DNA from: a virus
Length of the DNA: 40,815 bases
Strand: one strand, 5' to 3'
Virus record (IMG/VR): IMGVR_UViG_3300029922_000146
Location: 1-40,815 of that record
Positions 1-6,310 of this stretch are shown here, piece by piece. Position 1 is the stretch's first letter; each line of letters starts with the position of its first letter. The notes below the pieces were generated by a model. It was given only the letters and a program-made list of their open reading frames with translations, made no database searches and was not told where the DNA came from. Both the position numbers and the translations under genes were made by a program.

Positions 1-1
1 G

Positions 2-298
2 ACGACCGGAGACTCCGCAAACGCGGCGACCACCGGACGCTATGCACACGCGGCGACGACCGGAGACTCCGCACACGCGGCGACCACCGGACGCTATGCA
101 CACGCGGCGACCACCGGACGCTATGCACACGCGGCGACGACCGGACACTCCGCAAACGCGGCGACCACCGGACGCTATGCACACGCGGCGACGACCGGAG
201 TCTCCGCACACGCGGCGACCACCGGATACTATGCACACGCGGCGACGACCGGACGCTATGCAAACGCGGCGACCACCGGATACTCCGCAAACGTTCGA
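2..298 (+). repeat. Eleven tandem 27-bp coding repeats
   Basis: The unit is 27 bases with core GCGGCGACSACCGGA and a variable segment that encodes the residue pairs DS, RY, HS, VS or YY. Because 27 is a multiple of 3, the repeat is translated as nine-residue units in one frame. Copies are nearly identical at nucleotide level, including synonymous sites, which suggests recent expansion or gene conversion. The array continues past the left edge. Confidence 0.93.
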
Positions 299-505
299 GC
301 GCAAGTCAAAGACGAGGGCGCTATCGCCGCGATCATCGGTGAAGGTGCTGCCGCGGGGGTGAAGGGGTGCTGGTTGGTTCTTACGGAGCGGGACCGTAAC
401 CTGAACATTCTTGGGGTTCAGGCGGTCCCTGTTGACGGTAAGAAGATCAAGGAGAACGTGTTCTACACGTTGAAGGGCGACAAGATTGTGAAGGTAGCGG
501 AATGA
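2..505 (+). CDS. Repeat protein with C-terminal DUF7666-like domain (5'-partial)
   Basis: The frame ending in the TGA at 503-505 is open to the left edge, so the start lies outside the window. Eleven copies of a nine-residue unit of the form TTGxxA(H/N)AA, with S or Y before the alanine, run to about base 298. They are followed by a globular end of about 69 residues containing GCWLVLTERD and a final YTLKGDKIVKVAE. This layout (TTG/SAA-type repeats, a short KxxGCWxVLxE core, a GxxIKxxxxYxLKxG ending) resembles phage proteins annotated as DUF7666, which are of unknown function. The repeats could form a beta-solenoid. A different frame over the same bases gives an Arg/Pro-rich translation, which I judge to be an artefact of the 27-base periodicity. 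The TGA overlaps the ATG of the next gene. Confidence 0.75.
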   Translation, partial: TTGDSANAATTGRYAHAATTGDSAHAATTGRYAHAATTGRYAHAATTGHSANAATTGRYAHAATTGVSAHAATTGYYAHAATTGRYANAATTGYSANVRAQVKDEGAIAAIIGEGAAAGVKGCWLVLTERDRNLNILGVQAVPVDGKKIKENVFYTLKGDKIVKVAE

Positions 506-639
506 CCTTCAATCCCCCGTCTCCTGAACCTAAGGGCGCGCTTGCTTTGCCGGGGTTCGTGAAGATGCGCCCAGAAGACGATCGATATGTCTCCCGGTTC
601 CGCGACAACCCGAACTCGACAGGAGGATTCGATGAATGA
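502..639 (+). CDS. Small protein of unknown function (45 aa)
   Basis: The ATG at 502 overlaps the stop of the upstream gene (ATGA), and the TGA at 637-639 overlaps the ATG of the downstream gene (ATGAATGA). The product starts MTFNPPSPEPKGALALPGF and ends TGGFDE, so it is proline-rich at the N-terminus and charged after that. No domain is recognised. It fills an otherwise empty 125-base gap in a tightly packed operon and has stop-start overlaps at both ends, the usual sign of translational coupling. It could be a chance frame. Confidence 0.5.
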   Translation: MTFNPPSPEPKGALALPGFVKMRPEDDRYVSRFRDNPNSTGGFDE

Positions 640-991
640 CAAGGAACTGATTGCGAAACTTCAGGAGGCCTCTAACTGGCGATTCAATATGGGCCACCAA
701 GCGTTGCTCATCGCGGCGGCTGATCGTATCGCCCAGTTGACAGCCGGGACAGACGACTGGCGACTCGATGGGCCTCTGTATCACTTCTGGGGCGACGGTG
801 ATGGTGACTTCGTGAACACGTCGCTGATCGTGGACGCCAATCGGAATCCCATCATTGAGCCCTATCCAATCGGTGTTCCGGTAACCAAGGGTGACTATGA
901 GCACTGGCAACGCCGCGTGGAAGCTGGGCTCGCAGACGCAATGCTTTGGCGTGCTGGGCGTTTGTCTATCATCGAAACGGAGAAACAATGA
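632..991 (+). CDS. Hypothetical protein (119 aa)
   Basis: The start at 632 is chosen over an upstream in-frame ATG at 587 because AGGAGG (621-626) sits five bases before it. The product begins MNDKELIAKLQEASNWRF, an amphipathic helix, followed by a mixed region rich in W, D and G (WGDGDGDFVNTSLIVDANRN) that looks like a small beta domain. No signal peptide or membrane segment is seen and I do not recognise the family. It lies in a run of small genes at the start of the plus-strand arm. Confidence 0.75.
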   Translation: MNDKELIAKLQEASNWRFNMGHQALLIAAADRIAQLTAGTDDWRLDGPLYHFWGDGDGDFVNTSLIVDANRNPIIEPYPIGVPVTKGDYEHWQRRVEAGLADAMLWRAGRLSIIETEKQ

Positions 992-994
992 GCT

Positions 995-1246
995 ATGACG
1001 CGCCGGATAGTTAACCCGCGTGGCAACCAGTTCGGGATGCGCATTAATTCCGAGCGAAAAGGCTTGCCAAATGCGGAAGAACGTGAGATTATGTATGCGC
1101 TGATGAACGCGTTTTACATGCAGGGAATGAGTGACCTGCAAATTGCAGAGCAAGTCGGATGCGCAGACAAAACGGTAGCGCGTTGGCGTTGGCGCAATCG
1201 GTTGAGCAACATTTATGGAAAGATGAATCACAATGACCAAGAGTAA
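995..1246 (+). CDS. Helix-turn-helix protein (83 aa)
   Basis: This is a small basic protein. Residues about 42-69 (MQGMSDLQIAEQVGCADKTV then ARWRWRNRL) have the spacing of a homeodomain-like HTH as in small phage regulators and resolvase C-termini: DLQIAEQVG is helix 2 and DKTVARWRW the recognition helix. It probably binds DNA, possibly as an early regulator. The ATG at 995 has only a distant GGAG (979-982). The 3' end overlaps the next gene by 14 bases. Confidence 0.75.
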   Translation: MTRRIVNPRGNQFGMRINSERKGLPNAEEREIMYALMNAFYMQGMSDLQIAEQVGCADKTVARWRWRNRLSNIYGKMNHNDQE

Positions 1247-1655
1247 TTTTAAAGTTGGCGACCGAGTTAGGGTTCGCAAGGGCACTTTTCAGGGTCGAAA
1301 ATCTGAAATTGGAAAGGCTTTCACGATAACGAAAGTGTTTCTAGGGTCTGCTAGTTATGAGATTGAAAACTACTACTACACGGGTGATGAGGGATGGACG
1401 AAATGTGGTTGGTGGGGAGCTAATTTGGAACTAGCTGACGATGCAATTCGTGTTGGCGACAAGGTACGCATGACACGAGAGTTCGTGGTAACAAGCGTTG
1501 ATGATCTATTCCTCGGAGAGTCCGGCCTGTCATGGTCACGCAAGGGAATGTACGAGTTTGAGATTCTGGAGCGCGGCGGGACCGAGGATCAGGAACGCAA
1601 GCGCGAGATTCTGGCGAAGATCGAAGAACTGAAGGCTGAGGCCGAGAAACTCTAG
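1233..1655 (+). CDS. SH3/KOW-like hypothetical protein (140 aa)
   Basis: Two segments, NFKVGDRVRVRKGTFQG near the N-terminus and IRVGDKVRMTREFVV around residue 73, both have the VGDxVRV pattern of small SH3-like beta barrels (KOW or hypoxia-induced-type folds). The last 25 residues (ERKREILAKIEELKAEAEKL) form a charged helix likely to be a coiled coil. No catalytic motif is seen. It overlaps the preceding HTH gene by 14 bases and is the last gene before a structured non-coding stretch. Confidence 0.7.
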   Translation: MTKSNFKVGDRVRVRKGTFQGRKSEIGKAFTITKVFLGSASYEIENYYYTGDEGWTKCGWWGANLELADDAIRVGDKVRMTREFVVTSVDDLFLGESGLSWSRKGMYEFEILERGGTEDQERKREILAKIEELKAEAEKL

Positions 1656-1830
1656 CTGGCTATTAGCACGCAGCCTACGACACAGGCAAGGACCGTGGAT
1701 AGCCAGTTTTCACTAGGTGGTCGGGATAGCAGAAAATGGGAAGCGTTTTGCCCTGTAACCTCTCCGGTTATATTCAAAACACCATTGCGGCCCTCAGTAT
1801 GTTGCCCGACCACCCCAAAAGACGAAGATT
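1656..1830 (+). other. Structured intergenic RNA candidate
   Basis: The gap between stop 1655 and start 1902 holds two perfect inverted repeats: CTGGCTAT (1656-1663) with ATAGCCAG (1699-1706), and GGTGGTCGGG (1716-1725) with CCCGACCACC (1805-1814). Inside the second is a small hairpin, TAACC-TCTCC-GGTTA. The ten-pair outer stem closing a 79-nt branched interior is much stronger than expected by chance. It is followed by an AT-rich stretch (1835-1900) that includes CTTGAA/TTCAAG (1857-1882). It could be a small RNA, a processed leader of the 1902 gene, or a regulatory structure. No known riboswitch class was recognised. Confidence 0.5.
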
Positions 1831-1901
1831 ATCGAAAATCTAATTTTTAAAATTTTCTTGAAACATCGATTCGGGATTCAAGTTTTTAAGGGAAAAATTG
1901 A

Positions 1902-2420
1902 ATGGAATTTACACAGCAGCAGAAGAGCCTGCTTTCAGACGTGACCGCGGCGCGCAGGGTTTACCTTGACGCCAGCAAAGAGGTTGAGGCAAGGGTGCGC
2001 GAGGGCATTATGCGCGAATTGCAGCAGCTTTCAACGGCATATGATCTGGCGGTGCGCAGGGCTTTCAACGCAAACGTCCGTAAAGCCGATATTCTCCGTG
2101 CGAGTCTGACGACGAACTTCAATACGATGCAGGAGGCACTGAACCGTACCGAAGGTTTGCAGATTGACACGCCCGAGCCGACCAACGGCAAGTTCCGTCT
2201 CACCGCCGAGGGTCTACTTATTGTAACGGTTGACGGTGTTACCGTAGCTTTTGACCCGGTAGAACGCGACGATCATGCTGGCGATTACATGTACTTTACT
2301 GACACACCGCTGTGGAATAACGATATGACCGAGCGCAATGAGGTTGTGGCTGCACTCGACGGCCAGATCAATACCGATCTGTGGAGAGAGGCTAACGAAT
2401 TTATGAGGGAGAATGCATGA
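1902..2420 (+). CDS. Hypothetical protein (172 aa)
   Basis: The ATG at 1902 follows AAGGGA (1888-1893). The N-terminal 90 residues are strongly helical and charged (MEFTQQQKSLLSDVTAARRV onward), probably a coiled coil. The C-terminal half has beta-strand character (LTAEGLLIVTVDGVTVAFDP) and ends in a helix. No domain is recognised. The 3' end overlaps the start of the kinase-phosphatase gene by four bases (ATGA), so the two are probably co-translated. Confidence 0.75.
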   Translation: MEFTQQQKSLLSDVTAARRVYLDASKEVEARVREGIMRELQQLSTAYDLAVRRAFNANVRKADILRASLTTNFNTMQEALNRTEGLQIDTPEPTNGKFRLTAEGLLIVTVDGVTVAFDPVERDDHAGDYMYFTDTPLWNNDMTERNEVVAALDGQINTDLWREANEFMRENA

Positions 2421-3328
2421 CGACACTGAGAATCCAGCGCGGCGTACCGGCTAGTGGTAAGACCACTGACGCTAAAGCATGGCTCAAACAGGATGTGAAC
2501 CGCGTTCGAGTGAACCGTGATGACATTCGCGCGATGCTCGGCTGCTTCCCAATGGGCAACCAAGAGCAGGAGAACAACGTCACGGCGATTGAATTCGCCA
2601 GCATGGAGGCGGCACTCATTGCGGGTAATGATGTAGTAAACGATGCCACGAACCTGCGCAGCCAGAACGTAACAGCTATGCTCAAGCTGGCACAGAAGTA
2701 CGACGCTACCGTCGAGTTCAAAGACTTCCCAATTGGTCTGGACGCGGCAGTGAGGCGTGACGAAGACCGGGCGTTCGATGGATTGCCCGCAGTTGGTCGG
2801 GATGTGATCACCGGATTCTTTAAGCGCTACATTCGGGATGGTTACAATCTCCCCGAGCCGCCGAGCATCGATGAGGCACCTGTATTCGAGCTATACGTTC
2901 CTGATCCTGAGCTACCGCACTGCATTCTGGTGGACATTGATGGCACGCTGGCGCACATGACCAACCGGGGACCCTATGATACGAGCAAGTACACTGACGA
3001 CATTCTTGACGAGACTGTTCGAAATATTGTGGAAGCATGGTTTGATCGAACTCAAGCCAGCATTTTCATTATGTCCGGTAGAAACGAGGATCACCGGGGA
3101 GTTACCGAGCAGTGGCTTGAAGATAATGGAGTGTTCTATGACGCCCTGTTCATGCGACCCAGCTTCGATCCGAGCACGAAGGACAGCATCGTAAAGAACG
3201 CGTTGTTTGAGGCGGAGGTTGCGGGGAAGTATAATGTCGATTTCGTGCTGGACGACCGTGATCAGGTGGTTAAGATGTGGCGAGCCAAGGGACTCAAGGT
3301 ACTACAGGTCGCTGAGGGGAGCTTCTAG
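2417..3328 (+). CDS. Polynucleotide kinase / 3'-phosphatase
   Basis: This is a bifunctional end-healing enzyme like T4 PseT. The N-terminal kinase has the P-loop GVPASGKT (residues 9-16). The C-terminal half is a HAD phosphatase with DIDGTLAH (173-180), a second motif IMSGR (218-222) and a late acidic motif VLDDRD (277-282). Such enzymes add phosphate to 5'-OH ends and remove 2',3'-cyclic or 3' phosphate, producing 3'-OH and 5'-phosphate ends for a ligase. The domain order kinase then phosphatase and the 303-residue length match T4 Pnkp. An RNA ligase gene starts 100 bases downstream, supporting a role in RNA (tRNA) repair. It overlaps the upstream gene by four bases. Confidence 0.92.
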   Translation: MTTLRIQRGVPASGKTTDAKAWLKQDVNRVRVNRDDIRAMLGCFPMGNQEQENNVTAIEFASMEAALIAGNDVVNDATNLRSQNVTAMLKLAQKYDATVEFKDFPIGLDAAVRRDEDRAFDGLPAVGRDVITGFFKRYIRDGYNLPEPPSIDEAPVFELYVPDPELPHCILVDIDGTLAHMTNRGPYDTSKYTDDILDETVRNIVEAWFDRTQASIFIMSGRNEDHRGVTEQWLEDNGVFYDALFMRPSFDPSTKDSIVKNALFEAEVAGKYNVDFVLDDRDQVVKMWRAKGLKVLQVAEGSF

Positions 3329-3431
3329 TCTAGCTTGTTCGATTACCGCGCACTCGTCATGCCAACGCATTGAGTGCTACTGCAAGTGTCATAAGCTACC
3401 GAAGAAACTATATGGAGGTAAAGATCGGTGA
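3327..3431 (+). other. Possible small cysteine-rich reading frame without a clear start
   Basis: The 99-base gap between the kinase and ligase genes is open in the frame ending at TGA 3429-3431. It reads LACSITAHSSCQRIECYCKC and then HKLPKKLYGGKDR. Four closely spaced cysteines and two histidines look like a metal-binding knuckle rather than noise. There is no ATG, GTG or TTG in this frame after the kinase stop. The nearest in-frame ATG is at 3234, inside the kinase gene. It may be an out-of-frame gene with an unusual start, a decayed gene, or chance. The ligase ribosome-binding site GGAGG (3414-3418) lies within it. Confidence 0.25.
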
Positions 3432-4699
3432 GTAAGTTTGAAGAGCCAGCCAACAGTAACTATGTTGCTACCATTGTCCGCGTCAACTCGATTAATGAAC
3501 TGACCAACTGCGACAACGTGGTCGGTATACCGTTCTTTGGTATGCAGGCTATCGTTGGGCGCGACACGGAGGTTGGTGACATTGGCATCCTGTTCCCGGC
3601 CGAGGTCCAGCTTAGTGATGAGTTCGTCCGCGAGAACAACCTGTACCGTCACTCGGATAAGAATAATAACGAGAAACAGACCGGCTACATTGAAGATAAC
3701 CGCCGCGTCAAGGCCATGAAGTTTCGCGGTCACCAGAGCGACGCGCTGTTCATGCCGCTTTCTAGTCTCAGCCATCTGAAGGGTCTTCCGGACTTCGAAG
3801 TTGGCGACGTGTTCGATAAGATCAACGGCAGTGAGATTTGCCGCAAGTACCTTGTCAAGCAGCCCGGTGTCCAGCGTATTGATAAGAACGCGACCAAGAA
3901 ATTTGTCCGAGTCGAGTCTAAGTTCATGCCGGAGCACTACGATACGGACAACTGGTGGAGGAACGAGTATGCAATCCCAGAGAATGCGGATATTGTTGTC
4001 ACGCAGAAACTCCACGGAACAAGTATCCGTATTGGAAACACTATTGTTAAGCGTCAACTCAGCCTACGAGATAGGATTGCTAAGCGCCTCGGAGTCGCGG
4101 TCGCTGAGACAGGATATGATCACGTCTATGGTAGCCGGAAGGTTATCAAAGACCCGAACAATCCAGCACAGCAGCATTTTTATGAGGCGGTTGATGGACT
4201 CGATCTGTGGACAGCGACAGGTCGTTCACTCGATGACCGAATTGCACCAAACTTCATCCTCTACGGAGAACTCGTCGGCTATACGAAGGATGGAGCAAGC
4301 ATTCAGTCGGGTTACACCTATGATTGTGAACCTCGCGAATCTACTCTCTACGTTTACCGGGTAGCTGTTATCACAAGCGCTGGACGTCTGGTTGATCTTA
4401 GCTGGAATCAGGTTAAGAACTATTGCAACGAGATTGGAGTCAAGTATGTTCCTGAGCTTTGGGTTGGGAAAAAGAAAGATTTTTCTGTCGATCTGTTCAC
4501 GGACTCGCGACTTAAAGATGCTGGGTTCAGCAACGCGGTCCAGCTATCCGATGGAAAATCGGTGGATGAGGGCGTGGTCATTCGGACCGATATTGGTCTG
4601 GCTCCATATCTCCTGAAAGCCAAGTCACCTATCTTCCTAAGACACGAGAGCGCACTGCTCGACGCCGAGGTTGTCGATCTAGAAGCGGAGAACTCCTGA
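3428..4699 (+). CDS. RNA ligase (KxHGT type, DRB0094-like)
   Basis: The GTG start at 3428 is preceded by GGAGG (3414-3418) at nine-base spacing. The product is a nucleotidyltransferase: motif I KLHGTS puts the AMP-accepting lysine at residue 194, followed by FILYGELVGY, EGVVIRTD and LLKAKSP, corresponding to motifs III/IIIa, IV and V. The N-terminal 130 residues (VATIVRVNSI, VGDIGILFPAEVQ) resemble the OB-like extension of the Deinococcus DRB0094 (Rnl5) ligase family. These enzymes seal 3'-OH/5'-phosphate ends in RNA using ATP. The position directly after the polynucleotide kinase-phosphatase gives a complete heal-and-seal pair. The stop TGA at 4697-4699 overlaps the ATG of the next gene by one base. 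Confidence 0.9.
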   Translation: MSKFEEPANSNYVATIVRVNSINELTNCDNVVGIPFFGMQAIVGRDTEVGDIGILFPAEVQLSDEFVRENNLYRHSDKNNNEKQTGYIEDNRRVKAMKFRGHQSDALFMPLSSLSHLKGLPDFEVGDVFDKINGSEICRKYLVKQPGVQRIDKNATKKFVRVESKFMPEHYDTDNWWRNEYAIPENADIVVTQKLHGTSIRIGNTIVKRQLSLRDRIAKRLGVAVAETGYDHVYGSRKVIKDPNNPAQQHFYEAVDGLDLWTATGRSLDDRIAPNFILYGELVGYTKDGASIQSGYTYDCEPRESTLYVYRVAVITSAGRLVDLSWNQVKNYCNEIGVKYVPELWVGKKKDFSVDLFTDSRLKDAGFSNAVQLSDGKSVDEGVVIRTDIGLAPYLLKAKSPIFLRHESALLDAEVVDLEAENS

Positions 4700-5454
4700 T
4701 GCGATTCCGCGTACTCCCATACAAGACGGGCTCAGCCAGCGCCAGAGCGCTTGCGAATGCACTCGGAGGGTTGCGTCTCAAAACGACAGGCCGATCCTTT
4801 AGGGCGCGTTCTGACGACATTCTGATCAACTGGGGTTCTAGCTCCCGACCGGAGCGGCTCACCGGCTTAAAATTACTCAACGATCCCGACACGATCAGCC
4901 GAGTTAGTGATAAGCTCACATTTTTCAACCGCATGGCAGCATGGGAAGAGACACTCATCCCTAAGTTTTGGAACGATCCGGATGCAATCCCCGAAGATGC
5001 ATTTCCCATCGTTTGCAGGACCGTGTTGAATGGTCACAGTGGCGCAGGTATCGTCATTGCGAACACTCGGCAAGAGATTGTCCCTGCCCCGCTCTATGTC
5101 AAGTACCAAAAGAAAGACAATGAGTACCGAATCCATGTCGGCGGTGAGAAGATCATTGCGGTTCAGCGTAAAGCTCGGTCTCGTGCAATCGAGAATGTAA
5201 ACTGGCAGATTCGGAATCACCAGAACGGTTTCATTTTCCAGCGCAACGGTTTTGAGGTACCGGACCGTGTGATCGATGCTGCAAAACGTTCACTCGCCGT
5301 ATCGGGGCTTGACTTTGGTGCCGTTGATGTGATAGACAGGGAATCGAAAGAGCGAGCACTCGTTCTGGAAATTAACTCAGCACCCGGCACCACGGGTCAG
5401 ACAATTCAGGATTACGTGAACTACTTTAAGGGAGAATGGCTTGCAAGAACGTAG
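4699..5454 (+). CDS. ATP-grasp family protein (RimK-like)
   Basis: The C-terminal half carries the ATP-grasp signature: YRIHVGGEKIIAVQ, then LDFGAVDVID (about residues 207-216) and VLEINSAPGTTG (about 225-236), in which the acidic and Asn residues bind Mg-ATP. ATP-grasp enzymes join a carboxylate to an amine or other nucleophile through an acyl-phosphate. RimK-type members add amino acids to protein or peptide ends. The substrate cannot be read from sequence. The N-terminal third lacks a recognised domain. It starts at the last base of the RNA ligase gene and overlaps the next gene by 14 bases, so it belongs to the same transcript as the RNA repair pair. ATP-grasp genes recur in actinobacteriophages with no assigned role. 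Confidence 0.85.
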   Translation: MRFRVLPYKTGSASARALANALGGLRLKTTGRSFRARSDDILINWGSSSRPERLTGLKLLNDPDTISRVSDKLTFFNRMAAWEETLIPKFWNDPDAIPEDAFPIVCRTVLNGHSGAGIVIANTRQEIVPAPLYVKYQKKDNEYRIHVGGEKIIAVQRKARSRAIENVNWQIRNHQNGFIFQRNGFEVPDRVIDAAKRSLAVSGLDFGAVDVIDRESKERALVLEINSAPGTTGQTIQDYVNYFKGEWLART

Positions 5455-5635
5455 GATTTGGGCGCGCGGTCTCACCGCCAGCGATCGTGGAAAGATCGTC
5501 TCCGGCCTAAACTCGGACGGCTTTTACCAGACTGCTTTAATCCAGTCCGTTGAAAACCTAGATAATTCAACGATAGTAACGGTAACCTCTCAGATAGACT
5601 TCGATTCCGACAGGGAGATTATAGTGTATGACTAG
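5441..5635 (+). CDS. Hypothetical protein (64 aa)
   Basis: A TTG start at 5441 is preceded by AAGGGAG (5428-5434). The frame overlaps both neighbours (14 bases upstream, 8 downstream). The sequence MQERRIWARGLTASDRGKIV followed by alternating strand-like residues (TALIQSVENLDNSTIVTVTS) suggests a compact beta protein, possibly an SH3-like fold. No family is recognised. Overlap at both ends with an SD-supported start favours a real gene. Confidence 0.65.
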   Translation: MQERRIWARGLTASDRGKIVSGLNSDGFYQTALIQSVENLDNSTIVTVTSQIDFDSDREIIVYD

Positions 5636-6044
5636 TCACATGACCGACTGGCGTCTGGAAACATTACACCGGTACGAGCGTTATGAAAAGAGAGTGCTTG
5701 ATGCACTTCCCGAGCTAGAGAAACTGGATCAAGGGTTCAACTCTCTCAGACGGGGACTATCTTTTAAGGCGGCGGCAAACTCAGCCGGGGTGTCCGCAAT
5801 GCGATTGCGCAATAGATATGGTACAGATTTTCCGGATCACCCTCGACACGCGACACTGAGCCAGGATCGCCGCAAGAAAATTCAAGCCATGCTCGATGAT
5901 GGTTGCAGCTTTACGGAGATTGCAGCAACTTTGCACGTACAGAAAGACACGCTCCGAAAATATTGGCCCGGTCGCGGCTGGACGCAATCTCAAGCAGGCT
6001 CTCACGGTGTAACGATGACAAGATTGGGAAAGGTTCTCAAATGA
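5628..6044 (+). CDS. Helix-turn-helix DNA-binding protein (138 aa)
   Basis: Two HTH-like segments are visible: LSFKAAANSAGVSAMRLRNR (about residues 44-63) and CSFTEIAATLHVQKDTLRKY (about 93-112), the latter followed by PGRGWT. This tandem arrangement is common in phage DNA-binding proteins that recognise a repeated half-site. The N-terminus has an alternative internal ATG at codon 5. It probably regulates transcription or marks a DNA site, but no target is evident. The stop overlaps the next start (ATGA). Confidence 0.8.
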   Translation: MTSHMTDWRLETLHRYERYEKRVLDALPELEKLDQGFNSLRRGLSFKAAANSAGVSAMRLRNRYGTDFPDHPRHATLSQDRRKKIQAMLDDGCSFTEIAATLHVQKDTLRKYWPGRGWTQSQAGSHGVTMTRLGKVLK

Positions 6045-6310
6045 CTGATGACGATTACGACGATTACGACGACGATTGGACCGACAATCTCGTAGATGAG
6101 TACTTACCTGACGACACGATTGAAGATATGGACAATCGCATCGATCAGTGGTATGCTAATCCCCTGTGGGAAGGTGACCTGATCCGTGACCTGAGCGCAA
6201 GTGGTGAATACGTTTTGATTTTGGAGCTAGATGACGGCACGTACGAGAGCTTCGGCTCAGTCGAAGAACTCGATGAAGCCCTCGAAGAGTGGGAACTCGA
6301 AAACACCTAA
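6041..6310 (+). CDS. Acidic hypothetical protein (89 aa)
   Basis: The start at 6041 is chosen because its ATG overlaps the upstream TGA; a longer frame from 5903 would lie inside the HTH gene. The product is extremely acidic: it opens MTDDDYDDYDDDWTDNLVDE and ends with ELDEALEEWELENT. Such DNA-mimic-like charge occurs in phage anti-host proteins, but composition alone does not prove function. Its 3' end overlaps the helicase reading frame. Confidence 0.75.
   Translation: MTDDDYDDYDDDWTDNLVDEYLPDDTIEDMDNRIDQWYANPLWEGDLIRDLSASGEYVLILELDDGTYESFGSVEELDEALEEWELENT

Noticed and set aside
1-298. CRISPR array
   Set aside because: Repeats are directly contiguous, with no unique spacers, and are translated as protein repeats.
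42-362. Arg/Pro-rich ORF over the repeat array (MHTRRRPETP...)
   Set aside because: It is the off-frame reading of 27-bp repeats; the frame ending at 505 is open to the edge and leads into a normal protein domain.
530-1285. 251-aa minus-strand ORF
   Set aside because: It lies opposite several SD-supported plus-strand genes in an operon and has no protein-like domain.
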